DNA of 64,000 bases from positions 1 to 64,000 of the forward strand of contig JAPZTL010000002.1 in assembly GCA_027532825.1 (NCBI GenBank), given 5' to 3'. Shown here in pieces: positions 54,263 through 62,381 of this stretch. The first letter of the stretch is position 1, and every line of letters starts with the position of its first letter. The notes under the pieces are model-generated. The model worked only from the letters and a program-made list of their open reading frames with translations, did not search any database and was not told the DNA's origin. Made by a program: the position numbers and the translations under genes. Origin of the DNA: Silanimonas sp021297925 (lineage in GTDB: Bacteria; Pseudomonadota; Gammaproteobacteria; Xanthomonadales; Xanthomonadaceae).

Positions 54263-54370
54263 CGTGGACCGGCGCTGCAGGGAAACCCGTTCTGCCGCCG
54301 TTCCGGATCCCGCACCGTCGTCCCGCGACTCGAAGAGGCGTTTTCCTACATCCGGTCACGACGTCCGCCC

Positions 54371-54400
54371 TTGTCGTGCCGAGGTCCCCGCACCTAGTCT
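54371..54400 (+). promoter_or_regulatory. Promoter of the GacA-like regulator
   Basis: TTGTCG (54371-54376), 18 nt, TAGTCT (54395-54400), 43 nt before the ATG; AGGGAG (54427-54432) is the probable ribosome site. Confidence 0.55.
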
Positions 54401-54443
54401 GTGCGTGTCCCCAACCCACCCCCCCCAGGGAGCGACGACAACG

Positions 54444-55088
54444 ATGATCAAGGTGTTCCTGCTGGACGACCATGCGCTGGTGCGCACGGGTTACCGGCTC
54501 ATCCTCGAACGTGAGACCGACATGCAGGTCGTCGGCGAAGCCGAGGACGGCGAAAGCGCACTGCCGCTGATACGCCAGTTGAAGCCCGACGTGGTGCTGT
54601 GCGACCTCCACCTGCCGGGTGTCAGTGGTCTCGAGGTGACGGAGCGCCTCGCCAAGGCGGAATCGCCGAGCCGCGTCGTGATCTGTTCTGTGCAGCAGGA
54701 CGGTCCGATGCCGAAGCGATTGCTCGCCGCCGGCGCCCACGGGTATGTCGGCAAGGCTTGCGACGCCCAGGAACTGCTTCGCGCGATCCGGGAAGCCGCC
54801 CGGGGCCGTCGCTATCTCGCCGCCGAGGTCGCCCAGCATCTGGCGCTGGCCGGTACGGAATCGGCGTCCCCCTTCGAGACGCTGTCGCCGCGCGAAATGG
54901 AGGTGGCCAAGCTGCTGTGCCAAGGACTCAAGCTCGAGGAGATCGGACGTCGCTTGCACCTGAGTGGCAAGACCGTCGCCACGCACAAGTACCGGCTGCT
55001 CGAGAAGCTGTCGATCAAGGACACCATGTCCCTGGCGCGGCTGGCGACCCAGTATGGGGTACACGACGCCCACCTTTCCCCGCATTGA
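54444..55088 (+). CDS. GacA/UvrY-like LuxR-type response regulator
   Basis: A 214-residue two-component regulator. Receiver domain with acidic pocket LLDDH, phosphorylation site CDLHLPGVSG (Asp54 region), Thr/Ser switch ICSVQQ and Lys in YVGKACD; C-terminal LuxR helix-turn-helix ETLSPREMEVAKLLCQGLKLEEIGRRLHLSGKTVATHKYRL. Similarity to UvrY/GacA is high through residues 1-120 (LLDDHALVRTGY, DVVLCDLHLPG). No sensor kinase is encoded nearby, as is usual for GacA. In gammaproteobacteria such regulators act through small RNAs; no such RNA is visible here. The terminator-like hairpin at 55121-55157 lies just downstream. Confidence 0.9.
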   Translation: MIKVFLLDDHALVRTGYRLILERETDMQVVGEAEDGESALPLIRQLKPDVVLCDLHLPGVSGLEVTERLAKAESPSRVVICSVQQDGPMPKRLLAAGAHGYVGKACDAQELLRAIREAARGRRYLAAEVAQHLALAGTESASPFETLSPREMEVAKLLCQGLKLEEIGRRLHLSGKTVATHKYRLLEKLSIKDTMSLARLATQYGVHDAHLSPH

Positions 55089-55120
55089 GCGGCACGCCGG
55101 CGGGTTTCCAGAGATCATGG

Positions 55121-55157
55121 ACGACGAAGGCCCGGGTGATCCCCGGGCCTTCGTCGT
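55121..55157. terminator. Long hairpin between the convergent regulator gene and rne
   Basis: ACGACGAAGGCCCGGG (55121-55136) pairs perfectly over 16 bp with 55142-55157 around TGATC. There is no clear T-run on either strand, so termination is probable but not certain; it separates the regulator from rne, which stop 33 and 32 nt from its ends. Confidence 0.5.
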
Positions 55158-55188
55158 CATGCGCACCGCGAAGGGTGCTGCGGAACGA

Positions 55189-58026
55189 TCAGCCCTGTCG
55201 AGGCGATGTCGCGTCCTCTTCGGCATCGGCTCGCGGAAGGCTGCTGAGCAGGTCGGGCTGGCGCGGCGAGACGACGGCTTCGGCAGGCGCTGCGGCCGGC
55301 TCGGGTTCAACGGCGACGGCCACGGCCGGGGCGGCGTCGTCGGCCGCCGGCGCATCGACCGGGACCGTCATGACGGCCGGTTCGGTCGGGCTCGACGTGT
55401 CCTCCGGGATCACTGCCGCCGGGAACTCGGCAGGTGCGACAACCGCCACGGGAGTGCTGGCCGGCATCGTCGTGCGCGGCGCGGGCAGGTCGTCGAAATC
55501 CGATTCCGCGGAGGTCAGGATCGCCGAGGTCGTTGCAGCGGGCGAGCCGACCTTCGTGGCGGTGTCGCTGCCGTCCAGATCCGCATCGTCTCCGTCGTCC
55601 ACGGCGTCTTCATCGGCGCCATCCAGCGCCGACAGGCCTTCATCGGCGCCGGCCGTTTCGCCCTGTCCGCGGCGGCGGCGGCGGCCTCCGCGGCGACCGC
55701 GGCGACGCTTGCCGTTGCTGGCAGCCTCCGTGACCGACTCCGAGCTCTGCGATGCTTCGGCCACGCCCTCGGTCGCCACGGCGACGACCATGATCTCGTC
55801 GCCCACAGCGGCGACGGGTGCGTCGGACGGCGCAGGCACCGCCAGCGGCGCAGGGCTGCTGGAGGCATCGGCGGCATCGACCGGCGTGGCCGCCGCAGGG
55901 CGCTCGCGGGCGTCCTGTTGGCGGCGAGCCTGGTCCTGCTTCCGCTGCTCGGCCTTCTCGGCCTCGCGACGCTGCTGTTCCTCGCGGCGCTGCTGTTTCT
56001 CGAGGCGGCGCTGTTCCTCCAGCTTGCGCTGGTCCTCGATGCGCTTTTGCTCTTCGGGTGTGCGCTCGGGCTTGCTGCTCCTGTCCTTGCGATCCCCGCG
56101 CTCCTTGCGCTCAACGCGGCCGGAGGGCTCCGCGCCTTGGGCGCCGGCTCGGGACGCTGCGCGTTCGTTCGGTGTGCGCGAGCCCTTGTGGGCACGGTCT
56201 TCGCGGCGGGGACGTTCCCCCGTCGGCGGCTTGTCGGCCTTGGCCGGGGCCGTCACCGCCGGGCCCGGGCCGCCCGGCTCCCCGGTGAAGGCGGCGGTGA
56301 GGCTGGCGATCAGTCGGCCGAAGAAGCCGCGCTTCGGCGCCGCAGGCACGGCGGTGGCCGGCGCCGGGGCCGGCGTGGGCACGAGGGTGTCGCCCTCGAA
56401 TTCCTGCACCATACGGCTTGGCATGGGCTGGACCGGCTGCACCTTGGTGACCGCCGGCGCTGGCGGAATGTTGAGCTGGTTCTTCGTCAGCGCGTGCAGC
56501 TCGAGGCGGCGCGGGGAGGTGCGGTGGTAGCTCGGCTTGGCCGTCTCCTCGCCCATCTCGGTCTCGCGGATGCGTGTGACCGTGTAGTGCGGCGTCTCGA
56601 GCTCGGCGTCGGCGACGATGATGATCGGGGAGTCGTGCCGCTGCTCGATCTCGGTGATCGCGCGACGCTTCTCGTTGAGCAGGTAGTTGGCGATCTGCGA
56701 AGGGGCCTGCACCAGCACCTGGCCGGTGTTCTCCTTCATCGCGTGCTCTTCGACCACGCGCAGGATCGACAGCGACAGCGACTCGACGCTGCGCACGCGG
56801 CCGTGGCCGTCGCATCGCGGGCAGACCATCTGGCTGCTTTCGCCCAGGCTGGGGCGCAGGCGCTGGCGCGACATCTCCAGCAGGCCAAAGCGCGAGATCC
56901 GGCCGATCTGCACGCGGGCGCGATCGTGCTTGAGCGCGTTCTGCAGCCGGTCCTCGACCTGGCGCTGGGCCTTGGTCGAGCTCATGTCGATGAAGTCGAT
57001 CACCACCAGGCCGCCGAGGTCGCGCAGGCGCAGCTGGCGGGCCACTTCATCGGCCGCTTCGAGGTTGGTCTGCAGCGCCGTTTCCTCGATGTCGCCGCCC
57101 TTGGTGGCGCGCGCCGAGTTGACGTCGACCGCGGTCAGCGCTTCCGTCTGGTCGATGACCAGCGCGCCGCCCGAGGGCAGACGGACGTTACGCTCGTACG
57201 CGTTCTCGATCTGCGACTCGATCTGGAAGCGGTTGAACAGCGGGATCGGGTCCTTGTAGAGCTTCAGCTTGCGCAGCGCGTTCGGCATCACCTGCTGCAT
57301 GAACTCCCGCGCTTCCTCGTACATCGGCTCGGTGTCGACGAGGATCTCGCCGACGTCGCCGCGCAGGTAGTCGCGCAGGGCACGCACGATGAGGCGCGAT
57401 TCCTGGTAAATGAGGAACGGAGCGGGCTTGGACAGCGCGGCGTCGCAGATCGCACGCCAGACCTGCAGCAGGTAGTTCAGGTCCCACTGCAGCTCTTCCG
57501 CGTCCCGGCCCACGCCGGCGGTGCGGATGATGACGCCCATGTCGTCGGGGATGTTGATGGCGTCAAGCGCTTCCTTGAGCGCCTGGCGGTCCTCGCCCTC
57601 GATGCGGCGCGAGACCCCGCCGGCGTTCGGCGAGTTCGGCATCAGCACCATGTAGCGGCCGGCGAGCGAGATGAACGTGGTCAGGGCGGCGCCCTTGTTG
57701 CCACGCTCCTCCTTGTCGACCTGCACCACCACTTCCTGGCCTTCGCGCAGGCACTCGCGGATGGTGTTCTTGTCGGGGTGGGTGCCGGGCTGGAAGTACT
57801 CGCGGCCGATTTCCTTCAGCGGCAGGAAGCCGTGGCGGTCGACGCCGTACTCGACGAACGCCGCCTCGAGGGACGGCTCCAGCCGCGTGATGCGGCCCTT
57901 GTAGATGTTGGACTTGCGCTGTTCCTTGGCCGACTGCTCGATGTCGATGTCGTACAGGGACTGGCCATCCACGATCGCCACGCGCAGTTCTTCTGCCTGC
58001 GTGGCATTGATCAGCATCCGCTTCAT
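55189..58026 (-). CDS. rne: Ribonuclease E
   Basis: A 945-residue endonuclease that starts mRNA decay and processes rRNA and tRNA. S1 domain about 39-119; catalytic Asp301 (AVDVNS) and Asp344 (VIDFIDM); Zn-link CPRC with Cys402 and Cys405; 5'-sensor region FNRFQIESQIENAYERNVRL. The C-terminal half (about 530-945) is disordered, rich in Arg, Glu, Pro and Ala, with basic RNA-binding patches (REERKGDRKDRSSKPE-like), and should hold partner sites of the degradosome, though none is recognisable. Start MKRMLINA at 58026, with its ribosome site GAGGAA buried in a hairpin (58033-58060). Divergent from rluC, as in E. coli. Confidence 0.97.
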   Translation of the reverse strand: MKRMLINATQAEELRVAIVDGQSLYDIDIEQSAKEQRKSNIYKGRITRLEPSLEAAFVEYGVDRHGFLPLKEIGREYFQPGTHPDKNTIRECLREGQEVVVQVDKEERGNKGAALTTFISLAGRYMVLMPNSPNAGGVSRRIEGEDRQALKEALDAINIPDDMGVIIRTAGVGRDAEELQWDLNYLLQVWRAICDAALSKPAPFLIYQESRLIVRALRDYLRGDVGEILVDTEPMYEEAREFMQQVMPNALRKLKLYKDPIPLFNRFQIESQIENAYERNVRLPSGGALVIDQTEALTAVDVNSARATKGGDIEETALQTNLEAADEVARQLRLRDLGGLVVIDFIDMSSTKAQRQVEDRLQNALKHDRARVQIGRISRFGLLEMSRQRLRPSLGESSQMVCPRCDGHGRVRSVESLSLSILRVVEEHAMKENTGQVLVQAPSQIANYLLNEKRRAITEIEQRHDSPIIIVADAELETPHYTVTRIRETEMGEETAKPSYHRTSPRRLELHALTKNQLNIPPAPAVTKVQPVQPMPSRMVQEFEGDTLVPTPAPAPATAVPAAPKRGFFGRLIASLTAAFTGEPGGPGPAVTAPAKADKPPTGERPRREDRAHKGSRTPNERAASRAGAQGAEPSGRVERKERGDRKDRSSKPERTPEEQKRIEDQRKLEEQRRLEKQQRREEQQRREAEKAEQRKQDQARRQQDARERPAAATPVDAADASSSPAPLAVPAPSDAPVAAVGDEIMVVAVATEGVAEASQSSESVTEAASNGKRRRGRRGGRRRRRGQGETAGADEGLSALDGADEDAVDDGDDADLDGSDTATKVGSPAATTSAILTSAESDFDDLPAPRTTMPASTPVAVVAPAEFPAAVIPEDTSSPTEPAVMTVPVDAPAADDAAPAVAVAVEPEPAAAPAEAVVSPRQPDLLSSLPRADAEEDATSPRQG

Positions 58027-58032
58027 TGTCAG

Positions 58033-58060
58033 GTTCCTCACGCGCTCTACCGCGAGGAAC
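58033..58060 (-). promoter_or_regulatory. Hairpin covering the rne ribosome site
   Basis: On the rne strand, GTTCCTC (58060-58054) can pair with GAGGAAC (58039-58033), extended by a short CGCG/CGCG inside. GAGGAAC is the only ribosome site, about 7 nt before the ATG. The 5' leader of rne controls its own decay in E. coli; this hairpin could do so here. Confidence 0.5.
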
Positions 58061-58418
58061 GCCGGCTCGGGGCCCGACATCCGGCGCTGCGGGGCAGCGC
58101 CTGGCACCTCTCCAGCGCGTCGGACCGTCGGGCCATGCCCGCGGGAGCGCTTCTTGGTATTCCACTGTTCCGGCCCGGGTGTCAGTCCGCTCCGGTGCTT
58201 GCCTCGCGTCCGTCCGGCCTTCCTTCGGGACGCAGGGGCAGGGGGCGGGTTTGCCCGTTCGAAAGCCGCTAACATGATCGCCCCCGGGGGGCGTGGTCGC
58301 GTTTCGACGGGACGCTTGGGGGGGAGGCTTTCGGCCGAACCCAAGCGAAACAGAACCTTAGCCTGCGCGCGAAGCTTAACAGAACGGCCTCGCCCCGCCC
58401 ACCCCGCTGGTCTCGCCC
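58061..58418. other. Divergent rne-rluC intergenic region
   Basis: About 360 nt with no gene. It must hold both promoters and the long rne leader. I did not find a convincing -35/-10 pair on either strand; several short G-rich inverted repeats (for example around 58215-58240) may be leader structure. Confidence 0.4.
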
Positions 58419-59372
58419 ATGAATGAGAAAACCGGAGGCGTCCGTCTCGTGCGGGTGCCGGACGACCGCGGCGGCCAACGCCTCGACAATTTCCTGCTCG
58501 GCCAGCTGAAAGGCGCGCCGCGTTCGATCATCTACAAGATCGTGCGCTCCGGGCAGGTGCGGGTGAACGGCGGCCGGGCCAAGCCGGAGACCAAGATCAA
58601 GGCCGGGGACGAGGTGCGCATTCCGCCGGTCCGTCTGGCGGAGGAGGGGGAGCCCAAGGTCGCGCCCAAGGGGCTGCTGGACCGGCTGGCCGCCAACATC
58701 GTCTTCGAGGACAAGGCCATCCTGGCCCTGAACAAGCCCTCCGGCATCGCCGCCCACGGCGGCTCCGGGGTGAGCTTCGGGGTGATCGAGGGGCTGCGGG
58801 CCCTGCGGCCCAACGAGACGATCGAACTGGTGCACCGCCTCGACCGCGATACCTCGGGCGTCATCGTGCTGGCCAAGAAGCGCTCGGCGCTGCTGGAACT
58901 GCAGGCGCTGATGCGCGGCGGCGAGGACGACGAAGGCCCGGGCAAGCGCTACCTCGCCCTGCTGGTCGGCCGCGTGCCGGACGGGACGATCACCATCGAC
59001 GCCCCGCTGCGGAAGTCGGTGCTTCAAGGTGGCGAGCGGATGGTGCGCGTCGATCCCGAGGGCAAGCCCTCGGTCAGCCACATCAAGGTGCTGGAGCGCC
59101 GCGGCGGGCACAGCTTCTGCGAGATCCGCATCGAGACCGGCCGCACGCACCAGATCCGCGTGCACGCCGCGCACATCGGCCATCCGGTGGCCGGCGACCC
59201 GAAGTACGGGGACAAGGAGGCCAACAAGCGCCTCGCCGAGCAGGTCGGCTTGAAGCGCCTGTTCCTGCACGCGGCCTCGATGGAGTTCGCCCTCGACGGT
59301 GGCGCGACGCCCTACCTCGTCACCGCCCCGCTGAGCGAGGAGTTGCGCGCGGTGCTCGACCGGCTGGCCTGA
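58419..59372 (+). CDS. rluC: Ribosomal large subunit pseudouridine synthase C
   Basis: A 317-residue enzyme that makes pseudouridines in 23S rRNA helix 74-80 region. N-terminal S4 RNA-binding domain (about 20-85: RLDNFLLGQLKGAPRSIIYKIVRSGQVRVNGGRAKP), then the synthase domain with the catalytic Asp142 in HRLDRDTSGVIVLAKK and TGRTHQIRVHAAHIGHPVAGDPKYGD. Divergent from rne, a conserved pairing. No strong ribosome site lies before the ATG. Confidence 0.95.
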   Translation: MNEKTGGVRLVRVPDDRGGQRLDNFLLGQLKGAPRSIIYKIVRSGQVRVNGGRAKPETKIKAGDEVRIPPVRLAEEGEPKVAPKGLLDRLAANIVFEDKAILALNKPSGIAAHGGSGVSFGVIEGLRALRPNETIELVHRLDRDTSGVIVLAKKRSALLELQALMRGGEDDEGPGKRYLALLVGRVPDGTITIDAPLRKSVLQGGERMVRVDPEGKPSVSHIKVLERRGGHSFCEIRIETGRTHQIRVHAAHIGHPVAGDPKYGDKEANKRLAEQVGLKRLFLHAASMEFALDGGATPYLVTAPLSEELRAVLDRLA

Positions 59373-59435
59373 GTCCGCCGCGCGCCCCGCCGCTCTAAAG
59401 ACCGATGCCGGGGCGAGGCCACGGGTGGAGGATGC

Positions 59436-59783
59436 TCAGCGTTGCAATAGCGCCTCGGCCTTGGCCGCGCCGATGAAGTCGTTGATCGACAGCCCGCCCA
59501 CGTCGTGGGTCGAGAAGCGCACCACGCAGCGGTCGTAGTGCACGCCGAGGTCGGGGTGGTGGTCTTCGGCGTGCGCGATGAAGGCCAACGCGTTCACGTA
59601 GGCCATCGTCCGGTGGTAATCCGGAAAGCGGAACGTCTTCTCGATGGCCGTCCCGTCCTCGACGAGACGCCAGCCTTCGGGCAAGACGCCGAGCAGGTCG
59701 GCGATACGATCGGGCGAGAGCTGGTGTTCGACGCCCCGCAGGAGTGTGCAGTGGGCGGCGGCGAGTTCGTTGGCGGTCGTCAT
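59436..59783 (-). CDS. phhB: Pterin-4a-carbinolamine dehydratase
   Basis: A 115-residue PCD/DCoH protein that regenerates the pterin cofactor of phenylalanine hydroxylase. The active site is AEDHHPDLGVHYDRCVVRFSTHDVGGLS with its paired histidines, preceded by FRFPDYHRTMAYVNALAFIA. Length normal. Convergent with rluC; divergent from nfuA, the two starts being 94 nt apart. No phenylalanine hydroxylase is in the window. Confidence 0.93.
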   Translation of the reverse strand: MTTANELAAAHCTLLRGVEHQLSPDRIADLLGVLPEGWRLVEDGTAIEKTFRFPDYHRTMAYVNALAFIAHAEDHHPDLGVHYDRCVVRFSTHDVGGLSINDFIGAAKAEALLQR

Positions 59784-59864
59784 GGCGGAACCTGCGAAGG
59801 GCGTGGAAGGCGAGGGCCGCCCCCGCATGACGTCGGCTCGACGCCCATGGCGGCGGTGGCCGAC

Positions 59865-59870
59865 TAGAAT
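59865..59870 (+). promoter_or_regulatory. -10 element of nfuA at leaderless spacing
   Basis: TAGAAT ends 6 nt before the nfuA ATG; transcription would begin at the start codon. A matching -35 was not found. Confidence 0.45.
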
Positions 59871-59876
59871 ACGCGC

Positions 59877-60461
59877 ATGATCCAGATCACCGAGTCCGCC
59901 CAATCCCATTTCCGCCGCCTGCTCGAGAGCCAGGGCGGAGACGCCGTCGGCATCCGGTTGTCCGCGCTGCACGCGGGAACGCCGCGGGCCGACGTCCGCT
60001 TGGAGTTCGCCGAGAAGGGCGATCTCGACGGCAATGAATGGGCCGTGGATTGCGAGGGGTTCACGCTGTTCGTCGACGGCGACACGGCGCGCTACCTCGA
60101 TGGCGCGGAAATCGACTACCGGACCCACGCCACCGGCGGCGAGCTCAACATCCGCGCGCCGAAGATCAAGGGCGCGGCGCCGACGGAAGGCGCGTCGATC
60201 GCCGAGCGCGTGCGCTGGCTGCTCGACAACGAGATCAACCCGCAACTCGCCGCGCACAAGGGCCACGTGCGCCTCGAGGAAGTGACGGCCGACGGCGTGG
60301 TGCTGCTGCGCTTCGGTGGCGGCTGCCACGGCTGCGGCATGGCCGACGTCACGCTCAAGCAGGGCATCGAGAAGACGCTGATGGCGAAGGTGCCGGGGGT
60401 CACGGCCGTGCGCGACGCCACCGACCACAGCACCGGCGAAGCTCCCTACATCGCGCGGTGA
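59877..60461 (+). CDS. nfuA: Fe-S biogenesis protein NfuA
   Basis: A 194-residue iron-sulfur carrier. N-terminal degenerate A-type domain (about 1-95: MIQITESAQSHFRRLLESQ) and C-terminal Nfu domain (about 105-185) whose Cys150 and Cys153 in GGGCHGCGMADVTLKQG bind a [4Fe-4S] cluster shared between two subunits; numbering is one off E. coli. Delivers clusters to targets such as aconitase, which is also in this window. The ATG follows a -10 box directly. Confidence 0.96.
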   Translation: MIQITESAQSHFRRLLESQGGDAVGIRLSALHAGTPRADVRLEFAEKGDLDGNEWAVDCEGFTLFVDGDTARYLDGAEIDYRTHATGGELNIRAPKIKGAAPTEGASIAERVRWLLDNEINPQLAAHKGHVRLEEVTADGVVLLRFGGGCHGCGMADVTLKQGIEKTLMAKVPGVTAVRDATDHSTGEAPYIAR

Positions 60462-60574
60462 ATCCCCCGGGGGCCCTCACCGACGCTGAACGGCGGCGTC
60501 GGACCACGGGCCGGTTAACGCCCCTTTAGCCGGCCGCTCGTCAGTCTCTCCCGGCCTATTCGGGAGTCCCCCTT

Positions 60575-61483
60575 TTGCCTGCACGTCCTTTCTCGTGGTC
60601 GAGCGTCTTCGCGTGGACCGTGGCGATCGCCGTGCATTCGGCGCTGGCCATCTTGGTGCTGGTCCCCGCGGCGCCATCGTCGTGGCCGGATCCCTCCGCC
60701 AGCGAACCAACGGCGTCCGCGGCCGTCGAGGCCATCGCCGTGACGCTTCCGCCTCGCCAGCGCCCTCCATCGATGCCGAAGCCCCCGGTGGCGCCGGCCA
60801 TGTCCGGGGGGCGGCCGTCCTCACCGGCGCGGCAGCCCGCGTCCGCCTCGACGAACGCGATGTCCTCACCGCCACCCGTGGACGCCGAGATCGTGCCCAA
60901 GGACCGGTTCTACGACGACGCAGGACGCCCCCGACTGCCCGATGAGCCCCTGTATGCCGCGACGCCTGCGGCGCCGGACCAGTACCGGATGCCGGGAGAC
61001 GGCAGCGAGGACGACGTGTTCTACCGCCCGTCCGCGCTGGCAACGCAGGAGGACCGGATCGCATTTCGCTGGGAGCCGAAGGTCAGCGCGGGTGCCGAGT
61101 GGTACGGACGCCTCGTCCGCGCCACGAGCGTCAAGACCACCATTCCCTTGGGGCCGAAGTTCTCGCTGGTTTGCGGCGCCTCGTTGGCGGGCCTGGGCGG
61201 CGCCTGCATGATCCAGCGCAATGGCGGAACGGGCGTGATCGTGCAGCGATCCGCCGATCCGCCGCCTTGGGAAAGGGTCCGGAGCGTGCAGTGCCGCGGC
61301 CTGCGCGAGGAGTTGGAGAAGGCCGAGGACCCTGCCCGGATCACCTGGTTGCTCGACCGGCTGCTGGCGCTGTGCAGCGCTGAGCCGGCGCCCGACAAGG
61401 CCGAAACGACGACGCCCGGCACAGGGCCGGGCGTCGGGGCCACGGAAGCGCGGGAGCGTCAGTCCGACTTGGCCGACTCGTAG
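60575..61483 (+). CDS. Unrecognised membrane-anchored periplasmic protein
   Basis: A 302-residue protein starting with TTG (60575), with GGGAG 8 nt upstream. One membrane segment (about 11-31, VFAWTVAIAVHSALAILVLVP) is followed by a Pro/Ala-rich linker (about 35-115) and a folded C-terminal part with four cysteines (LVCGASLAGLGGACMIQ, then VQCRGL and LLALCSAEP), perhaps two disulfides. The N-terminal layout resembles TonB-like envelope proteins, but no TonB C-terminal domain is seen. Its last 25 nt overlap the end of the convergent cytochrome gene. Function unknown. Confidence 0.6.
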   Translation: MPARPFSWSSVFAWTVAIAVHSALAILVLVPAAPSSWPDPSASEPTASAAVEAIAVTLPPRQRPPSMPKPPVAPAMSGGRPSSPARQPASASTNAMSSPPPVDAEIVPKDRFYDDAGRPRLPDEPLYAATPAAPDQYRMPGDGSEDDVFYRPSALATQEDRIAFRWEPKVSAGAEWYGRLVRATSVKTTIPLGPKFSLVCGASLAGLGGACMIQRNGGTGVIVQRSADPPPWERVRSVQCRGLREELEKAEDPARITWLLDRLLALCSAEPAPDKAETTTPGTGPGVGATEARERQSDLADS

Positions 61484-61848
61484 ATGTGCAGCGACGACCG
61501 CTGCGATGCCAAGTAGGCGGTGATGTTCTGGATGTCGGCGTCGGTCAGCGGGTTCGTGCCGTCCGGACCGATCTGGGCGTTCATCAGCACGTTGACGCGG
61601 GCGCCGGAACGGTAGTCCTTCAGCGCCTTCTCGAGGTAATCGGCGTACTGGCCGGCGAGCAGCGGCGTGTTGCCGTCGATCGACTTGGCGCCGCCTTCGA
61701 GGTGGCAGCTGGCGCAGGACTGGCCGCCTTCCGGCGTGGCTTCGAAGCGCTGCTTGCCGGCGGTGATGTCGCCCTTCGGCGCACCCACGGCGAGCACGGT
61801 GCTGGCGAAGAGGGCGAGGGAGGCGGTGGCGAGGGTCGTGAGACGCAT
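61459..61848 (-). CDS. Small periplasmic cytochrome c
   Basis: A 129-residue class I cytochrome c. Signal peptide MRLTTLATASLALFASTVLAVG; heme motif CASCH in GGQSCASCHLEGG; later methionines (VLMNAQIGPDG) can supply the axial ligand. ATG 61848 has AAGGA about 11 nt upstream; a GTG at 61869 overlapping the upstream cytochrome stop is possible. Paired with the next cytochrome; both resemble cytochrome c4/c5-type carriers feeding a terminal oxidase, not identifiable here. Confidence 0.88.
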   Translation of the reverse strand: MRLTTLATASLALFASTVLAVGAPKGDITAGKQRFEATPEGGQSCASCHLEGGAKSIDGNTPLLAGQYADYLEKALKDYRSGARVNVLMNAQIGPDGTNPLTDADIQNITAYLASQRSSLHIYESAKSD

Positions 61849-61865
61849 GGGGCGGTGGTCCTTCG

Positions 61866-62189
61866 TCACTGGGCCTTCTGGGCCGCGAGGTAGGCGGCGA
61901 TGTCGGCGATGTCCTGGTCCGAGAAGCTGGATGCTTGCGCGACCATTGTCGGGTGCTGACGGTCACCGATCCTGTAGGCCTTGAGGGCGTTGACGAGGTA
62001 GCCCTCGTTCTGGCCGGCGATCTTCGGCACGTGGTAGTTGGGGTAAGCGTTGCGGTACTCCGGGATGCCGTGGCAGCCGGCGCAGGTGTAGGTCAGCAGC
62101 TTGCCGTTCTCGGCGTTGCCGGCGGCGTGGGCGGGCGCCATGGCGAGGGCGAGCGCGGTGCCGCAGAGGGCGGGCAGGAGTCGACGCAT
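61866..62189 (-). CDS. Small periplasmic cytochrome c
   Basis: A 107-residue class I cytochrome c. Signal peptide MRRLLPALCGTALALAMAPAHAAGN; heme motif CAGCH in YTCAGCHGIPEYRNAYP; then VPKIAGQNEGYLVNALKAYRIGDRQHPTM with candidate axial Met. It lies 17 nt upstream of the second cytochrome and is co-transcribed with it. The HGIPEYRNAYPNYHVPKIAGQ segment is typical of cytochrome c4 halves. Confidence 0.9.
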   Translation of the reverse strand: MRRLLPALCGTALALAMAPAHAAGNAENGKLLTYTCAGCHGIPEYRNAYPNYHVPKIAGQNEGYLVNALKAYRIGDRQHPTMVAQASSFSDQDIADIAAYLAAQKAQ

Positions 62190-62337
62190 CAGTCGGTGTC
62201 CGGGAGTGGTCGGAAAGCCCGCGGAGTATAGACGGCGAGCACGCGGGGCGCACGAGGGGGCGGGTTTCGTGACGCGCTGCACGACCGGGTGAAGGTCATG
62301 CTGACTCATGGCATATGCGCCTGCGGCATGGTGCAAA

Positions 62338-62360
62338 GTACTGTTGTATTCAACCAGTAC
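62338..62360. promoter_or_regulatory. Palindrome upstream of the RND efflux operon (probable repressor site)
   Basis: GTACTG-TTG (62338-62346) is mirrored by CAAC-CAGTAC (62351-62360) around TATT, with one unpaired C. It lies 22 nt before the adaptor ATG. Such sites are usually bound by a TetR-family repressor, which is not encoded in the window. Confidence 0.5.
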
Positions 62361-62381
62361 ACCTTCCCGAGTGCTCCCGAC

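Noticed and set aside
54964..58272. Very long open frame opposite rne
   Set aside because: Low-complexity product antisense to a gene with clear catalytic motifs; composition artefact.
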